From assembly GCA_012064385.1 (NCBI GenBank), contig QRDG01000139.1, forward strand, positions 219,628 to 283,627: a stretch of 64,000 nt of DNA, in the 5' to 3' direction. Both the position numbers and the translations under genes were made by a program. The notes under the pieces are model-generated. The model saw only the letters and a program-made list of their open reading frames with translations, was not told the DNA's origin and ran no database searches. This document shows positions 46,140 to 57,401 of this stretch, one piece after another. Position 1 is the stretch's first letter, and every line of letters starts with the position of its first letter. Source of the DNA: Puccinellia tenuiflora (taxonomy: Eukaryota; Streptophyta; Magnoliopsida; Poales; Poaceae).

Positions 46140-46345
46140 GGATTGATTACCAATGAGGGAGGAGAGCCCTCATATATATAGGCAGAGCAGGGAGGCCACC
46201 TGCACCAGCTGGGCGGTGTGGGACTAATCCCACACCAGCCCCAGGTGGTGCGGGCGGCCCTCTAAGGGGTGTGGCTCCCCCCCCCCTCCCCTCGGGGGGA
46301 GGCCCATTTAGGTGGGTTGCCCCTATAAATTTAATTAAAAATATT

Positions 46346-46380
46346 TATTTATTATTAATTACATTAATTAATAATAAATA
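46346..46380. repeat. AT-rich hairpin, 16-bp perfect arms, 3-base loop
   Basis: The arms TATTTATTATTAATTA (46346-46361) and its exact reverse complement (46365-46380) are separated by CAT. Low complexity makes chance or slippage a possible origin. Confidence 0.85.
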
Positions 46381-47199
46381 CATAATTATTTAATTCCTCT
46401 TGCTCCGAAACACCTTTCGGAATCCTCCGATCACCATCGGACATGTCCCGGAAGAATTATGGTTCTCCTTTTCTTTTCTCCTTCGGTACCAAACTATTCC
46501 CTAAGCATCGTATACCCTTAAGCGACCCTACGATTCGGGATCACTCCAGACATGATCGAGGCACCTCTCTGATCAGTGATCAACAGCGGGATCTGGAAAC
46601 CCATGATGAACCCTATGCGTTCCACGAATTAATTCGCTTGAACCTTAACATCATATCCTATTCCCTTTGTGTCTCGATACTAAGTTTGTTCGAGATATGA
46701 TCTTCAGTATCCTGATATCTTAGTTCTATCTCGTTACCGACAAACATCGTTAACTCGTTCAAATGATCACACATCCTGTAACCTAGTCACATGTTTGCAA
46801 ACTTCGATGTGATCTCACCGAGTGGGCCCCTTAAGTATCTCTCCGATCTTTCGGATGCACAAATCAGGTCAGGACCACTATAAGTACCTCTTGTATTGTA
46901 AGCTGCCGGTTTGGGATACGTTCATTGTTGTAAATCCCCGGTGTTTGTAACCTCGCCCGATATAGTGAATTTTTGCTGGTTGACGTCCGTGGTTTTTTCT
47001 CCTCTTTGTTGGAAGGGTTTTCCCGTTAAAATCTCGTGTCCCCATTGGTTTGATCTATTCTATTCATCGTTTTATTTGCCTATCGTTTATAACATAGGCG
47101 TGATTGGGGCTTAACGGTTGGAGTTTTGGGGTCCTATTTCAGGGGTGCTTCTTTCCCAATGATTCCCAACTCTTGAGTACAGCTTTGACCTCCATTATT

Positions 47200-47728
47200 A
47201 ACCATCTTGAGCTTTACTATCTCCCAATCCTCCAATGATTCTTGTTCCTTCTTGAACTAAAAGAGAGATGAGATCTAGATCTATAATGTCACCATTCAAG
47301 CCCTCCTAAGTGAGTGGAAACTATTGGATTTAGATCTTGGTATTCATTTTTTGTTTTCCTCCTTGTTCTTCCTCCCATCTCCTTTCATAGCATTTGTTGC
47401 TTTGGTATGATTTCAGAGTGAATGATTTAACCACCTCGTGTGTTTTTACCATTGCATTAAGTGCATCGGTTTATGCTCTCCACAATGATACGTGAAAGTG
47501 AAGTTTGAGAAGTTTATTACTCTCGGATGTCTTGTGTACTTAGACGGTTGGTGCTCAAAGCTTCACCTTAGTGCTAGAAACATCAAGAGATTGTTGAAAG
47601 CCTTCAATTAAGTTGCGAAGTTATACCCCAATTTTGTGTACGGGTTTGGTCAACGCCGTGGAAAAGACCTCATTACTAAATTGAGTGTTTCCCTCACAAG
47701 AGAGGCCCAAGGATAATAAGGCGAGCAC
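47200..47728 (+). repeat. Old fragment of the solo-LTR family (third copy)
   Basis: This stretch aligns by eye with about 10490-10870 of the solo LTR: CCTCCAATGATTCTTG, GAGATCTAGATCTA, CCTAAGTGAG, CATAGCATTTGTTGCTTTGG and GATACGTGAA occur in the same order with many substitutions between. It lacks both LTR ends and is cut at 47729 by another LTR start. It predates the two solo LTRs at 9112 and 58832. Confidence 0.75.
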
Positions 47729-48490
47729 TGATACGTCCAAAACGTATCTATAATTTTTAATTATTTGATGATACTTTAATATCATTGTTACATATTTATA
47801 GGATGATTTTATATCATTTTGAAGAATTTTTGGAAACTAACCTATTAACCCAGTGACAAATACCAGTTCCTGTTTTCTGCTCTTTTTGAGTTTCAAAAAT
47901 CACTTAACGAAAAGTCGTCGAAAAAATCCTGAAAAATTCTAGAAAACCTAACTTATCAGGTGGACCCAGGAGCCAAAGGGGCGCGAGCAACCGAGCCAAG
48001 AGGGGCCCACACGGCAAGGGTCGTGGCCTAGGGCTGACCCGTATGCCCCACCCGCGTGGCCGCCTCGTGTGCCCCCTCGCGCCGCCTCTTCGCCTATTTA
48101 TTCACCCCGAAGAGAATACATCAGGGACGGACCTTTTTTCCAAATTTAGATATCGAGCCGCCACCATCGCGGAAACTATTCTGGAGCATGTTCCTGCCCC
48201 CATCGGATGGGGAAATCTTTGCCAGAGGCATGTAGACCAACCTTGCTTACTCCATGATGATGTGAGAGTAGTTGCAACTTGGACTACGAGTCCATAAAAA
48301 TAGCTAGATGGTTATCTCTCCTCGTTGTTCGTCAATACAATGGTCTCGTAAATTGCCTAACACGATCGAGATTCATTCAATGTAATTGCTGCTATTGTTA
48401 TGTTCGATGGGACAAAATGAATTATGATGTTACGATCAGATTGTATATATTACTTTATTATGAAATTGTTTTATTTATGTTCTTACATGC
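47729..48490 (+). repeat. LTR head fragment (TGATACGTCC type) upstream of the dehydrogenase-like gene
   Basis: It starts TGATACGTCCAAAACGTATC at 47729, sharing about 30 bases with the LTR head read leftwards from 27708, and continues through a GC-rich U3 to TATTTATTC near 48096-48104. LTR-like sequence seems to run to about 48490, where unique 5' flank of the next gene begins. The downstream end is not resolved. It probably belongs to an Athila-like family. Confidence 0.6.
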
Positions 48491-48913
48491 GCTCAGGCAA
48501 GTAGTTGTTTAAATCCCAAGAGGGAGTACATGCTCGATAGTCGGAAAAGAAGTCGTCGGTCCAAAAAAAGCTGACGGAGTGAAGAACAATCTCAGCCGTT
48601 CTGCTCGGCCGCTCACTCGAAAACGCGACCAAGCAGCGGCCAGTGCGGCAGTGTCTCCTGGCCCTCGGCGACCACCGTCTCTGCCGCCACCACAGAGCCT
48701 CCAACTCCTGCTCTCCGTGCGGCAGATCGGCGCATTTCTCGATCTCAGCACCCGGCGGTCGCGAACGCCGGCTCTGCGGCGCCCAAATTCCCCAAACCCT
48801 AGAGCCAAATCCCCCATTTGCCCGTGCCAAATCCCCCACAGAGCCGGATTTGCTGGTAGAAGCGGCGAATCGAGCCCCCAGTCGCTGCCCCGAATGTCGC
48901 CACGCCCTTAAGC
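48491..48913 (+). promoter_or_regulatory. Promoter and 5' UTR region of the dehydrogenase-like gene
   Basis: Only about 420 bases separate LTR-derived sequence from the start codon. The segment 48590-48913 is GC-rich and typical of a grass 5' UTR; no clear TATA box is visible. Frames across it are compositional. Confidence 0.5.
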
Positions 48914-51900
48914 ATGAGCTCGGCCATGGACGAGATGAACCTGCTGCGGCAGACGCAGCGACAGCACCAACAGCACATGGCGGTCCGCGGCATCGGCGAG
49001 GAGATCGACCTCGAGATCGACCAGTGTGAAGATCCCTCTTTCTCCGACGCCGCGCTTGTGGGCGTCAACTCCCCTCAAGACCCCGCAGTCCCCGCAGACG
49101 ACAACAAGAGCTTCCTCATCCCTTGCTCGCAGCCTGCCGCGGTGGACGGCCAACCGCAGCCCACGCCGCCACAAAAGGAGGAACATGAGGGGACACTGAG
49201 GCTGCCGGCGCATACCAAGAAGAAGAAGAAGGTGGTGAAGAAATGGCGGGAAGAGTGGGCGGACACCTACAGGTGGGCGTATGTAGCCGTGCACGACAAC
49301 ACCAGCAGAATTTTCTGCACTATCTGCAAGGAGTACGGCCGGAAGCATCGCCGGAACCCCTATGGAAACGAAGGGAGCAGGAACATGCAGATGAGTGCGC
49401 TGGAAGAGCACAACAATAGCTTGTTGCATAAGGAGGCGCTCCGACTACAGTCGGCGTCCAAGGAGAAGGTGCAAAGTCCTGAGATAGAGAGGCCAATCTA
49501 TGTCAAAGGTTAGTGATGTTGCCCGAGCTCCCGCGATTAAGCTGTGAGTTTGCTTGTTGGACGTTTGGAGGAACTAGGAAATATATACCAAGTTTGTGCT
49601 TAACAAGTACTAGTTTGTTAATTAGATATTTAGGCAAGTGTCTTCACTTTCTGTATTAATAATTTAAACTGACTTGTGGGAAGTAAATTGATTTTTGGTA
49701 TGTCATAATGTTGTTACCCTTAAATTTATTGCTTTGATGATCCTGTCTCACCCGTACATAGTTGGCACTTGAAAGTGCTTCTGTGTTCACTACTTCACTA
49801 TACGAAAATGAACATAGCCTAAAGCAAATGATAAGTGATGATTAATTGTCTGAAGCTTTTCAATGCACTCCATCTTCTATCGAATTGGAAGAAGTTAGTA
49901 CTTCTTTAAGTTCAAGCTGTTATCTGAATTCTGCATCTTCCATTTCAGCTTTGTCGAAAACAGCAGCTTCAATACTTGAATCTGTCTTAAAGAAGGATCC
50001 TCATGAAGCTGAATTTATACAATCTATCCAGGAGGTGGTTCATTCTATCGAACCAGTTTTGGTGAAGAACTCCCAGTAACTCTCCCTCCCCTCCCCTCCC
50101 CTTCTTTCTGAGGAGCAATATGCCTAAGCCTCAATTGTAACATGATCCCTGATGGTGCTTTTTCAGATATGTTCAGATATTGGAGCGTTTATTAGAACCT
50201 GAGAGATGTTTTATATTTAGAGTGCCATGGGTTGATGACAGAGGCGATGCACATGTCAATCGAGGTTTCCGTGTGCAGTTCAGTCAGGCTTTAGGTCCAT
50301 GCAGAGGTGGTCTTCGCTTCCATCCTTCCATGAACTTAAGTGTGGCAAAGTTTCTAGCTTTTGAGCAGGTATTAGCTACTTGTCCTGAATGCATTTTTCA
50401 TGTAAACAAACTTGCTGCTACAACATGTCTTTCATTCTTGTACCATCTGTGATTACTAAACAGCTATATTTTTTTCCATTTTTTCATTAGACTCTTTGGT
50501 TAAATTCACTTAACAATAGCTGTAATGCATAGAGTTAGTTCTCAAGTAATGGTATACACATGAACTTGAACTTCAATCCATACTGTTATATGCTTATTTC
50601 TTTATTCCATACAGGATTCTAAAGCTAATACTGATTGCCTGAGCAGTCTTCTTTTCTGTGCATAATAAGGATATTTGCATGGATATGCAGGGGTGGAATG
50701 CTTGTTTGCACTCAGTTTACTTCTGCCAAAAGCGTATACATGTCTATTAGTGTGCAAATGGAGCCAAGTTCTGTGAAACAAATTAAGTTCACAGTGCTAT
50801 TTTATGATTTATGAATTCATTGGATCGTGGTAGTGAGAAGTGACCACTTAACCAAGAGGATGTTCTCAATGGATGTCAATATTAGAATCTTACTTGAGAC
50901 TTAGTAGCATTTGAGTTATTTCTCTTTATGCAGACTTTTAAAAATGCCCTGTCATTATATAAACTTGGAGGTGCTGCTGGAGGAAGTGATTTTGATCCAA
51001 AGGGTAAAAGTGAAAGTGAGGTAGTTGTGTTGCATTTTATTACCTTCAGGCAATAGTATTTTGCTTCACTTAATATGAATTTGGTCCATGCCAGGTAATG
51101 CGCTTTTGTCAAAGTTTTATGGATGAGCTGTATAGATATTTGGGCCCTGATCAGGTACTTCACAATCATAGATTATGTCCTTTCTGTATAGAATTTGAGT
51201 AGTTTAATTTTAAAATTAATTAAGTCGGGGTCAGAACTTTAATTTAAACCATAAATTCCTGCTTCACTTTCTGTCGTAGGATCTTCCTGCCGAAGATGTT
51301 GGTGTTGGTCCTAGGGAAATGGGCTACCTTTTCGGACAGTACAGACGCCTTTCTGGTCATTTTCAGGTACACCCCACATGGTACCCAAAATAATGCTTGT
51401 GATCCTGTTTAGGAGTCATTTATTTTTAGTACTCTGGTTATTTCTGTTATTAGACTAAGTAAAGACTTGCCTTCTCTGTTTAGAATATTAGATAATTTAT
51501 AGTCCAATCCTATATTATCATGACAGTTGTCTTACCAAGAATTTGCTCCATGTACAAATGTAGTTGTATTTATGTACATGCTTGTTTCTTGAAGTACAAA
51601 TGTAGTTGTATTTATTTACATGCTGGGAAATTACAGAATGGTGTTCCTTGATATTTAGTTAAAACTTGATACACCTGTGCCGATGCTGAACTTGTCACTT
51701 GGTTCAACCAGTCCCTTTTCTCTACTATAGGTTATATTTGTACTTTTGCATGTTAGGTTATTAAATCGTATTTCACTCCTGTCCTTATGCAGGGAAATTT
51801 TACAGGCCCTAAAATTTTCTGGTCTGGTTCTAGTTTCCGAACGGAAGCTACTGGATATGGACTGGTAAAGTGGTATCTTAACTTCTCCTTTGAGCAGCAG

Positions 51901-53798
51901 TTAGTCTATATCTTGTCATGTGTCCGTTCTTTCACAAAGTGATACTTTTGCCGCATGTGTTGGCCATTAATTTTCCTGTTGAAAAAAGTGTTGCAAAAAA
52001 TTATGTAGGTATTTTGTGCACGTGTTGTACTTGCTGATATGAACAAGGAGCTCAAAGGATTAAGGTTTTTGACAGATATATATTTGGTTTTGTGTTGTAT
52101 TTTATCCATTGCAGCATCATAAGAAGCATAATTTGTGCAGATGTGCGATAAGTGGCTCTGGAAAGATAGCAATGCATGTCTTGGAAAAGCTTTTGTCGTG
52201 TGAAGCTATCCCTGTTACAGTCTCAGGTATACAGATTTAGCTTAACATCGATTCTTTGAAAAAAATAGTGTCATGGGGCCACTACTGGCATGGGCACACT
52301 CAAAACTCGGCTATTAAAAAGCGGGCCATATGCATCATTTTGATGCAGAGGCCGGGGTTTTTCCCCTTTTTGAAAAAAAAAAGCGGGCAGATCAGCATGC
52401 GGAGGCACATAGTATCCAGTGAATACTACTACTCATACTTATTTAGACTAGTTATATATCTGATTTCGAATGGCCTTAAAGGTTTCATTTTTTTTACCCT
52501 TATTTATCTCTTACCAGATAGGTGGTTCAATAGTGGGCACCTTTTTCTCCATCCAAATTTATTGTTCTACCTGTAAAGTAGCTATATCAAAAAAAAATTG
52601 TGAATTAGTAGCTATATCAATTCTAACAACCAGTGAAAGCTCTGAACCGCCACAACTGTTTCAGATTCCAAAGGCTATCTGTTAGATGGAGACGGGTTTG
52701 ATTATGTGAAATATTCACTTATAAGGAACATTAAGGCTCAGCAAAGGAGCCTCAAGTGGGTACTTGCCTTTCCCTTATTTTTAGTTTGTAATGTTGAACT
52801 TTTTAGATACCATTTCCATTTAACCATACAGGGAGTACTTGAAAACATTTCCACGTGCCAAGTACATGGATGATGCTAAGCCATGGGGTGAGCAGTGTGA
52901 CGTTGCATTCCCTTGTGCATCACAAAATGAGATTGACCAAGGGGAGGCTCTTGCAATAGTCACCTCTGGTTGCCATGTTCTTATAGAATGTACGCAGTAC
53001 TGAATTGTGTCCTCTTGGTTGCTCTCTTGGTATTTAAACGCCTACTGATATTAATTTGAGTGCCAACTGCAGGTTCAAATATGCCGTGCACTCCTCAAGC
53101 AGTTGATATCCTAAGAAAGGCAAAAGTTCGTGTTGCTCCAGCAAAGACAACTGCTGCTGGTGGGGTAATTCACCGTTATTTTTCTTGCCATTCTTCTGAA
53201 AACAAATAACCTGAGAAAAACTGCACACTACTTTCCAAGTATGTTGTACTTCCTAACTGGCACCTAACCTAGACTTCACACATTAATTTCAATGAAAACC
53301 ACTTGAAAATATATGGTCTCCAGAGTTGACCATAAAATTGTTGCATGATTCCCAACATGTTCATGTTTTTTGTTTGTCTTCAATAACAAACAGGTAGCGG
53401 TCGGAGAACTTGAACTGAATTCCGAGTTCAGTTTAATGCAGTGGTCGGTGGAAGATTTTGAGAACAAAATACAGGTATGATCTGCTGCTCCTGCCCATTG
53501 GTTCATACTATTTCTTAATACGGACCTGCTAAGCTTCTCTTTTGTTCTAAACAGGATGCAGTAAAGCAAACATATGACAGGTCAATGAAAGCTGCTCACG
53601 ATTACGGAATCATGAAAGAGAACCCGGAGTTAGTTTCCTTGTGCATTTCTGTTGATATCTTCTCCCACATGCTTCCACTTGGTTTTACTCCCAAAAACTG
53701 ATCTCTCGCTCTCTCTCTACAGGTCGTTAGTGCATGGTGCAAACATATGCGCCTTCCTTAACATTGCGCAAGCCATGACTGATCAAGGATGTGTCTAA
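48914..53798 (+). CDS. GDH4: Zinc-finger/NADP-glutamate-dehydrogenase-fold protein, 647 aa
   Basis: Fifteen exons: 48914-49508, 49949-50075, 50167-50368, 50934-51020, 51095-51154, 51280-51366, 51793-51864, 52009-52064, 52141-52226, 52665-52755, 52832-52989, 53073-53164, 53394-53474, 53555-53628, 53723-53798. All have GT/AG ends and the joined frame is open. The N-terminus carries a basic KKKKKVVKK (102-110) and a C2H2/BED-like finger (Cys135, Cys138, His166, His172). The rest follows NADP-GDH (GGLRFHPSMN, GGSDFDPKGKSE, PAEDVGVG, FPCASQNEID). The catalytic Lys of GGxKGG is Ala323 and the substrate Lys before GGLRF is Arg287, so dehydrogenase activity is doubtful. The symbol follows the rice gene, from memory. 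Codon 541, across the exon 11/12 junction, reads Cys where Gly is expected. Confidence 0.93.
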
Positions 53799-54429
53799 TT
53801 GAGCATTTAGTTCTGTCAAGCAGAATTAAACATTGATGCAGCTTTTCTTGAAAGTGTGATTGTTTATTCCTAGCCTCACAAATCGATTTATCTTTAGACG
53901 TTTATAGGAAAGAAATCTTGAATTTGTTGTAGAATATAAAGGGCCTCTTCTGTTGTAGATCACCAATGTATTTATTCGTTGTTGCCCATCAGACCAATTG
54001 AAGAAGGAAACAGAAACAATTATTTATACTTGGGACTTGCTGTTATTTGATAAGACTGGAAATAATGTATAAGCTTTATGCAAAATTCACATCAGGATAC
54101 TACTATTTATCTCAAGCTGGGATCTACAAGAACAGTGAATTTGGGGGCAGACTTGCTTACGGAATAGGATCCTTACATAAACGAACCCTAACCAGCACAC
54201 GATAAATTACATTACGAAGTACACATTATGCAGATGTTTTTTGACAATCCGCACCTCAACAAAGATCAGCACGAGAGCCCACAGCTGCCTTGGGTAGCCT
54301 CTTCACGGTATTTTCTGCAATAGGCGACCAAATGATGCGAAAACAAAACTGTGGGCAGCGTATATAACCACTGTGGGCTTTCCCTACAATAGATTTTGGG
54401 AAACATGTCCCGTCTTATGATCTTCAAGC
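53799..54429. other. Shared 3' flank of two convergent genes
   Basis: The 631 bases between the two stop codons must hold both 3' UTRs. No transposon is recognised. AATAATG and similar A-rich candidates for polyadenylation occur near 54060, but I cannot assign a site. Confidence 0.5.
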
Positions 54430-57401
54430 CTAAGCTGATGACTTCCCTGTCTGTTCTGCTAAGAAATGCTCAAGCATGTCCTCCTCGTCATCTATATGAA
54501 CATTAGGATGGAGAGTTTGTAAGGTGGGTGTCACTAACCAATGTCCACAAAAAATGCTAGGAAACTCACCTTCAAAATCCTCATCAAAGTCGATGTCCTC
54601 CTCTTCCTCGTCGTCTTCTTCGGCAACTGTACTTGCCCCTTTCTGAAAAGACAATTCATGTAATGCAAGTTCAATGATAAATATATATACGAAGAAGTCT
54701 GATAAGTAAAGAACAAAAATATGTGACAGTCGATAGGGATATCACTAAGTATGTTGCACTATGGCTAAACACAGGCGGCACACGTCTTATGTAGGAGAAA
54801 GTACCACTATATGCCTTCCACTTTCAAAATACTGCCTCCCAGTTAGTCTCTTTTCCTTTGGGGCTGTAAGAGCTGACTCTGGCATAAGCCTGTAAAACAA
54901 TGGAAATTCGGAAGATTATCTGTAACCACATGTTGGAACAATCAACAACAAACTTAGGAAAGATATGCTCCCAAAAGGAAACATGTCATGTTAAGATCTC
55001 ATTATCCATGAGATCATTGAGAGCAATGGAAGTTACAAAAATAGAATAAGAACTTGAATGCTTACTTAGCACGCTGTAGCGCCAATTCAGCTTCAAAACG
55101 GTCTCTCCAGGCCATAAAGCTCTCCACAGTAACAGCTTCACCATGGGGTATGATGACCTAACATGTCGCAAATGTTTCATTCATAAAGTATATGCCTCGA
55201 AATTATATTTGCTAAAAGGGGAACGTAACAGAAAACTTCTACAGTTAAAGATTCAGTGATACAGCACATCTAATACTTAGATTTGCTCGTATAAGTGGCT
55301 CAGTTGGACAAGCACAAGAAACACTTCAAAACATGCAGCCAAGAGCCAGTGACAGTAACTTTTTAAATATATGTAGTCTCAGTTGGAAAAGAAATTGATT
55401 TTGTGCCACTGCAGCGATGCAGGGTTATATACAGACTTCTCTTTCTTATATATAGACCCACAGCTTTATTTCACTATCTAACCGCAGATTCTGGGTGGTT
55501 ACAAATGCACAACCCTTACACTTGCCAAATTGACAGTGATTGCTGAAACCAGTTGATAGAGATCAATAGCAAAGAACATAAGAAAAATACAATGGGTTAA
55601 GGTAAGAATACCTCCTCTGCCGGTTCTTCAATTTCTTCAGGTTCCCCATCTCCAGCATTTTGACCGTATTTCTCAGTTAACCATTCTTTAGCAGAGTCCA
55701 GAAGAGTATAAACCATAGCCATGCCAAGATTCTCAGTTGCCTAAACAATTGGAAGGTTGAAAAGAAAATGAGCTGACATAGTGGGTGACTCATGATATGC
55801 CGAACAACCAATAGTGCGCTCATAATGAGTTCTGGTGGTATTTGAGCACATATGTGCAGAAACTGTAATTTTGTACGGTCCCAATCAAAACTCAAGCCAG
55901 TGTTGACATATGAGTCAAAATGAGCTTTCCACAATTTCTAGAATACTACATCTGAGTTTATGTGTAGGTTGTTTCAGATATTGACACGCTGAATAAATTG
56001 ACACTTAGGAGATGAGTTCTAATGAAAAAAATATATTGCTTCAAGTATGTATTAAGAAAGTGCATTCCATCATAGATCTGGTAATAACAATGTAGTGTTG
56101 TAGATGTATTTTTCTTTATATAGACGGTCAAACCTAAAAGTATTCTATCAGCAATGAGCCCAAAGCGGCCTACATTGTGATGTTGGGAGTAAACGAGTAG
56201 TACATAAAAAGGGTCGTGTACTGGTTTTTCTCCTTAAAAACTTGGCTTTTGTAATTATATTTCTACACTTCGTAACTGACTGACTGAGCTCTGCTATTTT
56301 TTTGACAAAATAACAAAAGCAAACAAGTTTTCAACCAAAATAATAAAATATCAGCCCATATGTTAATTATTTAATTTCAAAGACATTCAGCTTCACTGTT
56401 ACTGCATTGTCAAATGAGACAAGGAAATCGGAGCCAAAACGAAGTACTTACATACCTCTTGTTCAAGCTTTTCTTTCAAGGATGTAAGGTCTTCTGGTTT
56501 AATCCCCGTACACTGCAGGATTTTGGTTGCAATTCAATAGTAAGTTTTAGAAATATAATCAACATACATCTTGCAAAAAAAGCAAGATTATCCATAGACG
56601 CACACAATGTTTTGCTTGAAGCCATGCTGCACCATCAAGTTAAGAAAACCAACCTTTTGACATTCACAAGTGGAGGTTCGTCCGGGTACTTCTCAGTGTG
56701 TGCAAAAATCAGAGCCATTTGAACTGCAAATCAGGGCCAGATTACATCAAATCTGATATGAACGCAGCATTCAGGGATTTTGTTTTCTATAAAGAATACA
56801 ATTCTATACAAATAGGTTTACCTGGCACATGAGCTGCCTCGTCGAAATCATCATCCTAGTCAAAATAAAGCAGGGATAAATCAATAATTTTATTGAAAGA
56901 ACTGCAAATGCATGTGTAAATATGACTAGCATAGAAATTGTAAAAAACTTGAACATGTGACGTTCAACGTTTTCACCAAGACCAGATTCATCTATAGAAC
57001 TGCAAGTACCTGAGGGGATATCAGGATCTCGAAGCAGCGGGCGGTGGTGTCGATCCCGCTCTCGCTGGGGTCGATCTCTGCAACAAATCCCGTAAAACAA
57101 CGGAGGTTAAATTTGGCGAGGAATAGCAAGGCTGAGCTAGAGAAAACGAAAAAAAAACGAAGAAATTCGAAAAGGAAAGAAGAGAAGAACCCTTGATGTC
57201 GTCCATGAGGATGGACTGCAGGGCCTCCAGTTCCATCTCCTGCTCCTGCTCGTAGTCTGCCATGCCATCCACGGATACAAGCACCATAAGAGCAATTACA
57301 CACAAAAATAGCAGTGAGTACCACAGCCGAAGGGGAAGGGGAAAGGAACAGAGGAGTCGGCGCGAGGAAGAGACAGAGTTCGGATTCATCGTACCTGCCA
57401 T
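54430..57401 (-). CDS. RWD-domain protein, RWDD1/DFRP2-like, exon 6 out of frame
   Basis: Eleven exons (minus): 57401-57395, 57256-57191, 57077-57010, 56855-56822, 56723-56654, 56514-56456, 55740-55612, 55157-55066, 54889-54805, 54642-54570, 54491-54430, about 248 codons. The protein begins MADYEQEQ. The N-terminal RWD domain contains IDPSESG, HTEKYPDEPP and a helix ATENLGMAMVYTL; then VIIPHGEAVT, KEKRLTGRQYFESGR and an acidic tail ending FLAEQTGKSSA. RWDD1 proteins bind and stabilise DRG2-type GTPases (family knowledge). Exon 6 has one base too few near 56506-56509 and two too many near 56459-56462 relative to the expected frame, so the joined frame stops early as given. A pseudogene, sequence errors, or alternative donors 4 bases downstream are all possible. 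Confidence 0.82.

Larger units (their letters stand above)
45763..46900. other. LTR-like repetitive sequence, unclassified
   Basis: No gene. Phrases such as CTCACCGAGTGGGCCCCTTA (near 46815) and the TATATATAGG box near 46174 resemble Triticeae LTR sequence. I see neither terminal boundaries nor target duplications. It contains a (GA)n tract and an AT-rich hairpin. Confidence 0.35.

Noticed and set aside
49846..49948. ATG at 49846 as an alternative start of the dehydrogenase-like gene
   Set aside because: The frame reads through intron 1 into exon 2. The exon 1 to exon 2 join (YVK then ALSK) matches the family, and exon 1 has a good start and conserved finger.
52256..52640. Possible transposon in intron 9 of the dehydrogenase-like gene (poly-A/T tracts near 52370)
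   Set aside because: No inverted ends or target duplication could be found.
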